From assembly GCA_015179125.1 (NCBI GenBank), contig WHVA01000004.1, forward strand, positions 124,001 through 188,000: a stretch of DNA of 64,000 nucleotides, read 5' to 3'. The stretch comes from Gautieria morchelliformis. Its lineage: Eukaryota > Basidiomycota > Agaricomycetes > Gomphales > Gomphaceae. The position numbers were made by a program, and so were the translations under genes. This document shows positions 42,177 through 52,098 of this stretch, one piece after another. The stretch's first letter is position 1; the number at the start of each line of letters is the position of its first letter. The notes below the pieces were generated by a model. The model was not told the origin of the DNA. It searched no databases and saw nothing but the letters and a program-made list of their open reading frames with translations.

Positions 42177-42848
42177 TTGAAATGTTCAACTCTCCTCCAT
42201 ATTCTTGAGTTGACGTTCTGGTCAACAAGGATAACATTGACCCAAGGAAAGATGGGGAAAACCAGAAAGTCCCTCGATGCCTACGTCCAAGACAGAATCA
42301 GTCTTGACAGGCGGGACAATGCGATCTACCATGGAGTTACCGAAGCCAACAAACCAGCCCACTCTGTCGGCTGGACTCGTCGCTCCCGACCACCTCCAAA
42401 TCCCATCAACCCAGTTCTGCCTGCTCAAACCCCAGACCTCACACAAGCTATCACCATGCTGGCCGGCAATCTCCAATGCCCAGCCCAAGCACCATGCTCC
42501 AAGACCAAAGTCCATGAACATGACCAATTTGATGGTTTTGACCCAAAGAAGCTTCAGCCCTTTTTGGTTCAGCTTCAACTCAACTTCCGTGACCATCCTG
42601 ACGCCTTTTCTGACAATGAGAAGAAGGTCAACTATGCTCTTTCCTACCTCCACTGCACAGCTCTCTACTATTTTCAACTGGCCCTCATGGATCCCTATGC
42701 TGTCATTCATTGGGCAGATGTTTTTCCCAATTTCATGTCCAAACTCCGCAACAAGTTCAGACCTTTCAATATGGAAGTTGATGTGGAAAATGAAGTCGAT
42801 AAGCTGTTGGGTGCATTTATGCTCCTGCACCAAAATCAAGCCAAATAA
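42177..42848 (+). pseudogene. Gypsy gag capsid fragment
   Basis: Plus-strand gag: FDGFDPKKLQPFLVQLQLNF, RDHPDAFSDNEKKVNYALSY, DVFPNFMSKLRNKFRPFNME and DVENEVDKLL, the capsid core of Ty3/Gypsy Gag. An N-terminal part from MGKTRKSLDAYVQ precedes it. It runs out of homology at LLGAFMLLHQ and stops at 42848; no zinc knuckle. First piece of a Gypsy whose later parts lie at 43395, 46085 and 46560. Confidence 0.75.
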
Positions 42849-43009
42849 ATTCCCCCATCCGTATTTCCTTCCAATGTCTTTTCAGATTGTTCTACTATGA
42901 TCACTTTATTTTTCAGAATTTTTCTGAAATTTTCTATGAAATATTTGTATTTCTATTTCGATTTGTTTTTCTTATTTTCACCACCGGCACCCTTATGTAA
43001 TCATTTCGA
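42849..43009. other. T-rich spacer
   Basis: Pyrimidine-rich sequence between gag and a repeat Q piece. No gene seen. Confidence 0.3.
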
Positions 43010-43376
43010 CGCGTACTTAAGGACCACTGGTGAGTTTTCATACTTCATCTTCATTACCTTAGCCTTCAAACTATTATCTGTGCTGTCGGCGAATGGCTCC
43101 TAAGGAGCACCTTCGCCGGCGAAAGGATCGTTGCTACTTAAACAACCTTTCCATGACACCTTGCACGTTATGTCATCAGGTGCCACAGGCTATTTCGCTA
43201 TGACTGTAGATAGGGAGAGCCCCGATTGGGCAGCCCTCTTATCTTCTGAACATTTATTGGTTCACCCTATTTGCTGAACGGCATACTTATTCGCACAAGT
43301 TATTCGGGCATTCGCTGCATTCACTAATACATGGTATTAACGCCTAAAAACCAATCTTGACAGGGTGCTATTATCC
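43010..43376 (+). repeat. Repeat Q, 3' part, plus orientation
   Basis: From GACGCGTACTTAAGGACCAC to CCAATCTTGACA. Reverse complement of 41193-41530. Together with 41193-42040 it forms an inverted pair around the gag fragment. Confidence 0.65.
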
Positions 43377-43394
43377 CCTGAATTCATGTGAGCC

Positions 43395-43565
43395 ACAGGG
43401 ATGAAAACATTCACCCTGGAGCAGCCCATCACGCTGCAACTGGCCTGCATAGGCAGCCGTTCCACTATTAATTATGGAACAAACATGACCATCAAATTTG
43501 GTTGTGAAACATACGACAAATACTTCGACATAGCGAATGTCGAATACTAGGACGCGATCTTAGGG
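43395..43565 (+). pseudogene. Gypsy protease-like fragment, N-terminal part
   Basis: Plus strand: FTLEQPITLQLACIGSRSTI, NYGTNMTIKFGCETYDKYFD, IANVEY, stop, DAILGT. This is the middle of a Gypsy protease domain up to the ILGTPF block. The next residues expected (F-L-R-R-F-G-I) are found 2.5 kb further at 46100. Confidence 0.65.
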
Positions 43566-43566
43566 A

Positions 43567-45535
43567 CACCGTGTCATGACGTGTTTATTTCCCATACTCA
43601 GAAGCTCGGTTTTCCTATCTTCACACCCCACCTTCGTGTTCGTTCCGATCACCATTGTCATGTTCGGCAACCAATTCTCGCTGTTCGCGCCAACTACTAT
43701 AGCCACGCCGTCAAACGCACGATTGACATCTTGGGACTGACTCGGCAGTTGTCGCTGGGTCTACCACCTCCTCTGCGCGACCCTCTTCCAATGGTGTTCT
43801 GGTAGTTGGATTGTCATGACCTGTGTATTTCCCCTTTCGCTACTCCTCCCCAGTGTTCGCTCGGCTTCACCCCCCCACCTCGACCTCTCCTCCTCTATGT
43901 CACCTCTGTTCACCCTTCCTCGTATTTCGCCGAACAACCATTCGCTGCTCGCATCATTCGCCAGCAGGCACACCATCAAATCACGATTGACATCCCTATC
44001 CGGCATGATGGCTCGTCAGTAACTCCATCAGCTTCTCGATCCAACCCCCTTTCGGTGTTCATATGAGCAGGGTGCGTTCGCGGGATGTCCTACCCGTAGG
44101 TCATGTGGGATCAACCCAGTAGACGAAGAACCCGTGCAGGGCAGTGTATATGCGGGCCCCAAGACATGATTTCGTACACAGGTGTCTTCGCCACCTGCAC
44201 CCTCCGTCGTTTCATGTTCTCCCTCTTCTCTCATTTCAATTGTATGTTTATTTCATCTATGTTGTATCATGACTGCGCACCCCTATCCAACCCTGACTCG
44301 TAACGGCCTCTTTCCTATTCGCTGACACCTTACGAGCATTCGATATAAGTAGTTTACATTTGCATGTATATTCCCCAGTTCAATTATCATACGTCGTTCA
44401 TCTTGTGCAGCTTTGCCCTCGCCGTGGTCATCATCTTAAGCCTTCTCTTGGAGATTCCCATCTTCGACTAGCAAAGGACTTAGGCATCACTGGTGAGTTC
44501 TCATACTTCATCTGATAAGAGATACTCTGTATGTGTTTGGGTTTGGTATAGAGATGTGATTCAAGCTTCGAGGGAAGCTGAATCGAATAGAGGCCTGATT
44601 GCTGAGAGAAGTACGTATACTATGGTAACTGTTTCGGTTGGAAATCTCGAGACGATGGGGAGGTAAAACTACTGTTATTCGTACTTAACAATTACATTCG
44701 TCGGTACTATTTGACTACTGGGAAAAGACTCGGCGTCGACGCGATACGTGTGATTTGTGACGCAGGCATATAGGGGGATGTGGTGTGGAGTCTGGGGCGA
44801 ACCCTCAAGTGAATGGTACAAGGGAATACTAAGAGTTTGTTGTGCACAAGGTGGTGGTGTGGAGGGACATGTGCGTGATATATAAGAGAAATCGTGGAGC
44901 TGCGGTCGAAGCCGCTCAGGGACGATCGAATGCATATCGCGTCTTGATTGGGATTGAATGGGTACCTAAGCGGGGATCTGTGCCTCGGGTCGGTCCCTCG
45001 ATCGAGATTGATGTGATCGATGTATGTAATGTGATGACGACCGGCTTGGCATGCCCTGTATGCATGCGTGGCAGTGTATTGGTCCGGCGTCGTGTATATG
45101 CGAGTCAGGGGGTTCGGGGATATCTTTATGTGTCTGAGTGTGGACGCGGGCATGGGTTTTGGGAAGCGTGTGGTTCGGTTTCATCAGCATGTCTTAGATA
45201 TAGATCTGGGTGATGTCATTACTATCTTTACTCGATTATCACAACATCATCTTCGTTACCTTAGCCTTCGAACCATTTTCTGTGCTGTTGGTGAAGGGAT
45301 TGTCGAGACTTAGACAGCCCTTCCATGAGACCTTGCACGTTACATCGTCAAGAGTCATGGGCTATTTCGCTACGACTGTAGATAGGGTGAGCCCCGTTTA
45401 GGCAAACCCTCTTACCTTGTGAACATTCATTGGTTCACCTATTCGCTGAATGGCATACTTATTCGCACAAGTTATTCAGTCATTCACTGTGTTCACTAAT
45501 ACACGATATTAACACCTGAAAACCAATCTTGACAC
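43567..45535 (+). repeat. Repeat Q, longest copy, plus, split by a solo LTR
   Basis: Starts near TGTCATGACGTGTTTATTTC, has a second TTGTCATGACCTGTG at 43813, and ends CCAATCTTGACA near 45533. The solo LTR 44513-45246 lies inside. If the start at 43813 and the end at 45533 are LTR ends, the LTR would be about 990 bp without the insertion. No protein of its own. Confidence 0.55.
44513..45246 (+). mobile_element. Solo LTR, family L5 (734 bp)
   Basis: Starts TGATAAGAGATACTC and ends TTATCACAACA; flanked by TCATC at 44508-44512 and 45247-45251. The surrounding repeat Q is continuous across it when compared with the copy at 41193-42040 (CTTCATCTTCGTTACC). Confidence 0.9.
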
Positions 45536-45539
45536 ACAA

Positions 45540-46060
45540 TTCCTAAGGAGGATATTCATAATGGTTATGTAATACAGCATATATGAGTATATAATATATA
45601 CTATAAGAGTATTAATAACAACATATAGGAATATATAGTAGTATTTATAAGGAGAATAATAGATGTTATTAGATGATTCTATATATATTTAAACATCTCG
45701 AAGATATATATACATATGAGAGAGTATTAGACTACAAGATAGAGTAACAGATACTTGGAGAGATACTTGTAACAGATATGAGTAGGAGTATTAGTATGAC
45801 TAGTTATAATGAGAGAGTATTAGACTACCATATGGAGTAATAGTAGTTGTCTAGATATTTGTAATATATATGAATAGTTATAATGATATAGTGTATATTA
45901 AAAGTGGGTAGAAAAAATAAGACGAGGCATAAAAATAAGAATCGGTGTTCTCATCGGCGGAGCCCCGCTCGGGGAGGGACAAAATAAAATTTATTTATAT
46001 CCCAACAATAAGATTGGCATGTACTTTCGTCCTCTTCTTTGCTATAATTTGAGAATAAAA
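45540..46060. other. AT-rich tract with a GC cluster, possible mitochondrial insert
   Basis: About 500 bases of very low GC content with an imperfect repeat of GAGAGAGTATTAGACTAC 92 bases apart (45716 and 45808 region) and an isolated GC-rich hairpin-like cluster, CGGCGGAGCCCCGCTCGGGG, near 45950. AT-rich spacer with GC clusters is typical of fungal mitochondrial DNA, so this may be a nuclear copy of it. No gene of mitochondrial type is visible; the call is inference. Confidence 0.35.
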
Positions 46061-46084
46061 TGGGTGAAGCTACAGGTAATAAAA

Positions 46085-46600
46085 AGTTGTGAGCATCCGC
46101 CTAAGAAGATTTGGCATCACCCAGGACTTCTCAAGCCCAGGGACAATCCGGAAGGGGAATGAGATAATCCCCGCATGCAAGGTATCGTTCAACAATAGAG
46201 AGTTGCTGAACGAAGGCAAGGGGCCAAGGGTGAGCAGGATCACCCTGGCCACAAAGCCAAACCTGGCTCATTGAAGCCAGGAGGACGAGTCGCATAACGA
46301 CTCATCCTTGAACTCCCCCTACAACTGTAGGGAGAGGCGCTCTCACCTGATGGTGAAAGCAATGGGGAAAGGAAAGGCGGTCCCATGCACCGCGGGACCT
46401 AATAGATGCACACAGCGCCTAATGGCTTCTAAGCCAACCACCACTGTCATCCTCACGGATGACAACATTCCTCACCCCCACAAGGAATGGATGGAGAGAA
46501 TCACTGACCTGGTCAGTGGAATCCCATTAGAGCTCCCGCTGCTATGGGAGATCAACCATGAGATCAATCTCATTGATCCCAGCGGTATTGATTAGTGAAG
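46085..46600 (+). pseudogene. Gypsy protease C-terminus and RT linker
   Basis: IRLRRFGITQDFSSPGTIRK with GNEIIPACKVSFNN continues the protease of 43395-43565. After a stop at 46272, further frames hold KEWMERITDLVSGIPLELPL and LLWEINHEINLIDPS, the linker that precedes RT in this type of Gypsy. Stops TAG/TGA follow. Confidence 0.6.
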
Positions 46601-47455
46601 TGCCCCGAACACTTCTGAGAGGAACTGTCCGCAAAGATAGAACACTACATCACTGCAAAGTGGTGGATCCTGGCAGTTGCACAACAGGCTGTACCCATGC
46701 TGTGCGTGCCGAAGAAGAACGGTACACTGCAAACCGTCTTCAATCTGCGCCAGCAGAACGAGAACACTGTGAAGGACGTTATGCCCTTCCCAGATCAAGA
46801 CATCATCCACAGCGACATGGCTCACTGTCCCTATCACACCAAACTCTATATGTCCGAAGCATACGAGCAGATCCGGATTCATCCGGATCACATAGCAAAG
46901 ACTGCCTTTTCTACGATCCTTGGCACCTTCAGGAGCCAGGTGATACAGATGGGAGACTGCAACACCCCGTCGACATTCCAACGGCTGATGACAGCCACCT
47001 TCTGCGACTGCATAGGTCGCTTCGTCCATGTATACATGGATGATATATTCATTGTCTCTCTCTTGATACAAGAGCATGAGGAGCACCTCTATATTGTCTT
47101 TCACAGACCGAGGAAGAACCACCTTTTTCTGAACAAGAACAAGGTTGATCTCTATTCCATCGGAATGGAGTGCCTTGGCCACATCATTGATGGCCAAGGT
47201 GTACACGCCGACGAGGACAAAATGCAACCCAGTCGCGAGTGGCGAGGGCTGCAGACATTCAATGATGTCCAGTGTTTCCTCGGGCTTGTACAATACCTGT
47301 AACATTACATGCCAGATGTTAGTGCATACACAACCCCCTTGTCGGGTTGTGCGCGTAACAATCGTCCATTTGAATGGACCCCACTTCTCGACAGATGCTG
47401 GAAAAGCATTAAGGCGTTGGCCTGTAAGGTCCTGATCCTGCGTCCAATCGATGCA
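46600..47455 (+). pseudogene. Gypsy reverse transcriptase
   Basis: RT domain: PMLCVPKKNGTLQTVFNLRQ, QQNENTVKDVMPFPDQDII, YMSEAYEQIRIHPDHIAKTA, GDCNTPSTFQRLM, the catalytic FVHVYMDDIFIVS, and CLGHIIDGQGVHADEDKM. A TAA at 47300-47302 interrupts it after FLGLVQYL; MPDVSAYTTPLSGCARNNRP and LACKVLILRPIDA (RNase H start) follow in frame. Upstream of 46697 it needs a frame change. Ends at the junction with Copia gag. Confidence 0.8.
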
Positions 47456-47464
47456 TGGTGCCCA

Positions 47465-47752
47465 GAGCCAATCTGGGTTATGCAGCATCACTGCCGAGTC
47501 AGCTAACCGGTCAGATGCACAAAGAGCACTGTATGCTACTTCCTTGGATACAAAGGCAAGATCCTTTTCCTCTGCTTGTCTGACTATCTCCTTGGATTTG
47601 AACCACTTTGGTGCTTGGCCTTCTTTGCCACCACCCTTCGCCCAACAGTCCTTTATGTAATGACCTTTCTTGCCGCAATTTTGGCATTTGCCCTTCGTCA
47701 CCCCTGAATCATCCTTCTTGGGTCTATGACGTTGTTGCGTTTTAAGCGCCAT
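47465..47752 (-). pseudogene. Copia gag zinc knuckle and protease start
   Basis: Minus strand: KGKCQNCGKKGHYIKDCWAK, a complete CCHC knuckle (C-x2-C-x4-H-x4-C), then APKWFKSKEIVRQAEEKDLA and SALCASDRLADSAVMLHNPD, the start of protease. It sits between the inverted repeat copy D and the Gypsy RT. Fragment only. Confidence 0.7.
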
Positions 47753-48810
47753 CTGCTGAGATGAGCTCAAAGGCGGCCGGGTGCGGGACGACTCCGACAC
47801 CCCCAGACGGCGGGACTTCTTCAAGATGACGCCCGCACGGGAGTTCAGTGGCGCCGTCGAGCGCGTGCACGCGATTGGCGTCGCGGCGCCCGGGCACAGG
47901 TCTCCCGCGAATAGGCGCAGGGTGCTGGGGCTGGAGAGCGTGGCCGATGTCGATGCGTCGCTGTGCCTCTCGTGGGGGCCGCGTGCGCGACGCACATTCG
48001 CCCCCGGGTCGCCGCGGCGGAGCACGGCCATCCTGGCCCACCGTACATCACCGCACCCCTGCACATACACGCCGCCGCCGCCCACAACAACTCCAGCCGC
48101 CCCCGTAGCGCCACACATGCCCCGCAAGCCCCCTTACCCGCGCCCACCACCACCGCGACCACCGCACCCTTACCCGCACCCTTGAGTTGCCCTTATGCGC
48201 CCGCCTCCCAGAGCCACCCAAACCCCGCCGCCGCCATGCCGGCAAATGCACGAACTGCGCCTTCGTGCACCCGCTCACCACGCCACTCGGGACTGGAACG
48301 GGAACGACGGAACGGGAACGACCCCGCACAATGTGTACCCCGACGACAAGCTCCGCCCCCGCCCCACGCGCACGCCTACCTGGGCTCGCCGCGCTCCCCG
48401 CGCCTTCATGCACGCCGTGACCCGCTGCAGTACTTGAGCGCTAACGCAAACGCAAGCCACACCACGCTCGCCTGCGCCCCGAGCTGTTAGAGTCACGGCT
48501 GGCGTGGGTCCTGGCGTGGGTCCTGGTGTGGGGCCTGCTGTGGGGGTGACGAGTCTGGTGCCCGTGCGGTGGCATTAGGTGCATTCATTAAGGCCTGGGT
48601 GCGTGGGATGCGTGGGTGTATAAGGTATGCGCAAAGTTGTAGTTCCGAGTCAGAGTCAGTAGGTCACTTTACCGCACGCGTCGTTTGCCACACGCCGATC
48701 AAAGTACTGAGTTGGTTCTTGTCCGATCACACCCGGGCCGCCACCGCCACATCTCGATGCCGAACGATCTCGCCCGATCTACCAGCGCTAGTTCCGACTA
48801 CGCGTAGGTG
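47752..48810 (-). repeat. Segmental repeat copy D, inverted, internally deleted
   Basis: Reverse complement of the GC-rich half: from AACTAGCGCTGGTAGATCGG at 48810 down to the block that matches copy A 8850. The stretch that corresponds to about 7620-8040 of copy A is missing. Plus-strand reading frames such as FFKMTPAREFSGAVERVHAI with VADVDASLCLSWGPR match the frame seen on the minus strand of copies A-C, which is what a conserved coding exon would show. Confidence 0.75.
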
Positions 48811-48999
48811 CCTGGAATCAGGGACCCGGGACTCGGAGGCAAGGATGCCCGGGAACGACGTTGCCACGGTGTTTGGGTGAATAGTGTACTAGTGTATTGG
48901 TGTAGTTGGGGTATTGGGTTGGGAATGTAGGGATATGACAATTGCGTAGCACCACGAAGCTTGAGAGTCAAGACAGAGATAGATACCACAGTACAGGAA
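48811..48999. other. Spacer between the inverted repeat copies D and C
   Basis: No gene recognised. Separates the two opposite-facing repeat copies. Confidence 0.3.
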
Positions 49000-49507
49000 T
49001 ACAACACATTACACGCTACGCGCGGCGCGACACATGATACACGACTTGTACACGATCCGATCCACACTCCCGCCCCCAACCCCATACCCCACTAGTCTAT
49101 GGTCTAGTCGAGCCGCCGCGGCGCAGGTCGGCAGCACGTTTCCCCCCTCCCTTCCCGCCCCATGCTCCCCTCCTGAATCGAATACCGAGGACCCCCGGGT
49201 CCGGGGCATGTACCCCCATCACCTCATGATAACGATCCCGTTCGTATTGCTTTGCGCATACCTATACCTCATACCCACACACCCACTCACCCACGCATTC
49301 CACGCACCAAAGCCTTAATAAATGCGCCTAATGCCACCGCACGGGTACCAGACTCGTCATCCCCACACCAGCACCCACACCAGGACCCATGACCGTAACA
49401 GGCCTTGGTGCAGGCGCCGCGATGGAGGGGAGCTTGTTCGAGCTGTGGTTCGGGTTCGTGTGTGTGTGGGGGTGGGGAGGCGGCGACCCCGGGAGCGGGT
49501 AGGCGTG

Positions 49508-49577
49508 GATAAAAAATAATAATTTTTTACCTTTTTAATAATTTATAAAAAAAAGTGTTTAATTTATATTTTTTTGT
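49508..49577. other. AT-only insertion in GC-rich repeat copy C
   Basis: About 68 bases of almost pure A/T (GATAAAAAATAATAATTT ... TTTATATTTTTTT) interrupt GC-rich sequence; copy B reads GGTAGGCATGGGCGTGC across the same place without it. Origin unknown: filler DNA, microsatellite growth or a tiny organelle insert. Confidence 0.8.
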
Positions 49578-50032
49578 GGGCGTGCTGCGTGGGCGTGGGC
49601 ATGGGCGAGGGCGGGGGGAGCATGAGCGACTGAGGTGAGGTACGCGCTGGGCGTCGGCGCGGGTCCGTTCCCGTTCCTAGGGGGCGTGCGGGGCGGGATC
49701 GCGAAGACGGATTTCATTTGCCCGCGGGTCGGCGGGGGGTTTGGGGGGCTCTGGGAGGGGGCGGATAAGGGCAAGGGTGCGGTGGCGGCGGCGGTGGTAG
49801 GCGCGGGTAAGGGCGATTGCGGGGCGTGTGTGGCGCTGCGGGTGAGCCTGTAGGTGCTGAGGGCGGCGGCGGCATGTGTGTGCGGGGATGCGGGGATGTG
49901 CCGTGCGTCAGCATGGCCGTGGTCCACCGCGGCGATCTGGGGGGCGAAGCGCGCGCGTGCTCACGTGCGTCGCGCACGCGGACCCCAGGTGAGAGGGGCA
50001 GCGACGCATCGACGTCGGCCGCGCTTTCCAGC

Positions 50033-50602
50033 TCAAGCCCCAGCCCCAGCCCAGCCCACTGCCCCGCTTCGCGGGGGCTCCTCCCGGGCCCTGCCATGCC
50101 AATGGCGCGCACTGGCTCCCCGCCGACATGAAACTCGCGCTCGGCCGCGCCGCTGAACTCCCGCGCGGGCGCCGTCATGAAGTACTCCCGCTGTCTGGGG
50201 CGTCGGTGTCGTGGCGCGGCCGCCCGCAGTTGAGCGCGCGCGCGCGCGCGTCCCCGCCGTCGAAAAAGGCACGCTACTGCACGCGTAGCGGCCGCGCTCG
50301 AGCGCGATCCGCCGATTCTTCTCAAGTTCGCCCATGGCCCACGCCTCGCACGGGCAGTGCGCGTCCTCCGCGGTGAAGCCCCCCGCGTCCCGGTGGGCGT
50401 GCGGGTCGTGCGGGCAGGAGCCGCCGCTCGGGGAGGCTGGGAAGAACTTCATGAGCTCATGGTGGCCGGTGGGAGAGGGCGGGAAGGGCCCGCCGCGGAG
50501 TGGAGGGCGGAGCCGGACGTGAGGGGCGGCAGGGTGGAGTCTAGGGAGCAGCGAGTGTCGCTCGGTAAGAGACACGAGGGACTGGGCAACGGGACGTACC
50601 AT
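50033..50602 (-). CDS. Conserved Cys/His-containing ORF in the GC-rich repeat (copy C), unrecognised
   Basis: Longest clean version of the conserved frame: SCPHDPHAHRDAGGFTAEDA, HCPCEAWAMGELEKNRRIAL, ERGRYAC, and upstream LMKFFPASPSGG. A second frame on the same strand (50325-49714) holds MTAPAREFSGAAEREFHVGG and a Pro-rich end. Motifs are shared with copies A, B and D. Could be two exons of a gene that points away from the DUF6533 gene. No family recognised. Confidence 0.4.
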   Translation of the reverse strand: MVRPVAQSLVSLTERHSLLPRLHPAAPHVRLRPPLRGGPFPPSPTGHHELMKFFPASPSGGSCPHDPHAHRDAGGFTAEDAHCPCEAWAMGELEKNRRIALERGRYACSSVPFSTAGTRARARSTAGGRATTPTPQTAGVLHDGARAGVQRRGRARVSCRRGASARHWHGRAREEPPRSGAVGWAGAGA

Positions 50603-52098
50603 CCGTGTCTCCAGGGTCTGTGTTCATGTTTGGGTCTGCGTCATGCTGGCTGATGGATGGATGGCGAGACGCGGTGGAGAAGGCAGTAAACGCGTCAACC
50701 AGGATGGACGGCCTGTTTATATGGAAAGGGAAATACCGTATACTGGGCTCGTTCCTCTTGCTGGCCTCATCTACACCCGGCACAGACACACACACCCCAC
50801 CGTCCCTCCGCTGGCAGACACACCGGAAACATCCTAAGGTCATGTTCGTGGGCGGGAGAGGGCGGGGGGAGATATGAAGCCTGGGAGGGGAGGCTGTTAG
50901 TGTTGTGTGAGGGGCGGTGAACTGACGTTTGGAGTGGATGGGTAAAATGCGTGGCCGGGATGACGTGTGCGTACCATGGAAAGACGACGTTTGTTGTCTG
51001 TATCCATGTCATCTCAGGCACCGGTGTGCATGTTTGTCTTTGTTTGGTGTGTTCCTGACGACGACCTCACTTCGCTCGGGGTTATCAGTATCCGGTGTTT
51101 GAAATGCGATGGGGATGTGCTGTGCATGTGGGCAATGTGGTTTATATTTAACTCTGAGTTACCGGTGTTCCACGCGAGCTGACATGATTTGATCACGACA
51201 GCTACACATTTTTCTGATCTGAATTAAAAACTGCCAGACGTCCAATACCGTTTGGTCTCGCTAGTGACACTGGCGTCATTCGAATAATAGCATGCTAGAT
51301 AAAACAACAGACACGTTGCAGATCGCACTGGGCTTCCCGGGCCACCCGGGCACAGCTCTACCATCAGCGTCACAGCCGATACACTGAGTGCACGAGATCG
51401 TGGTTACCATGTCGTTGTGCTTCACTGATATCGAAATTCTAGGTCTCTTCATACGACCCCAGGTCAGGAAATGTCGCCAAAATGAGAAATTTCCCGTCTC
51501 GCTATATCCAGCAACATTGACACGAGCCAGCACGCCTGCAGAGATCATCCAACGTCGCTTTAGAATCACAGACACATGCAAACTCTGGCGGTTGAGGTGG
51601 GATCTCCCGATCATCTGCCTTCCTCGTGCTCCCTTCTTTTCAAGTAATACCCCGGACCTGCTTCATCTTAATACCCATCAGTGAGCTTAGTCGCAGTTGA
51701 TTTTCATGTGTCGTTATGCTGACACCGCACTTGCAGTCGTCAGAGTGCCAGGTGCGCGTACATGACGTCAAGTTTCATATGCATTTTCGGGACCATTCCG
51801 CGGATATAAGAACCAGTTCCTGGCAAGAACCCAAGGCTCAATTGCTCGTCCGAGCGGATCACTGTATCTGATGCTTCGACCTTGTATTAATTGTTTTACG
51901 CATGACATTCTTCTATCAGACCCGCCCACCTTGCAAATTGCGCCATGCTTCGCACTGATGGGATATTGTGAATATCGGTTGACCTGGCAGCACCCCCGGC
52001 CAGAATCTTTTATATGCACCTTGCGCGATCTGCTACTCCAACCGTACATTGCTACGCAAAACTTAGTCCCTCGTCCGCATTGCAGTTTTTCTTATATC

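Noticed and set aside
42222..42839. Minus-strand frame of 205 codons
   Set aside because: Antisense of the Gypsy gag capsid, whose motifs are on the plus strand.
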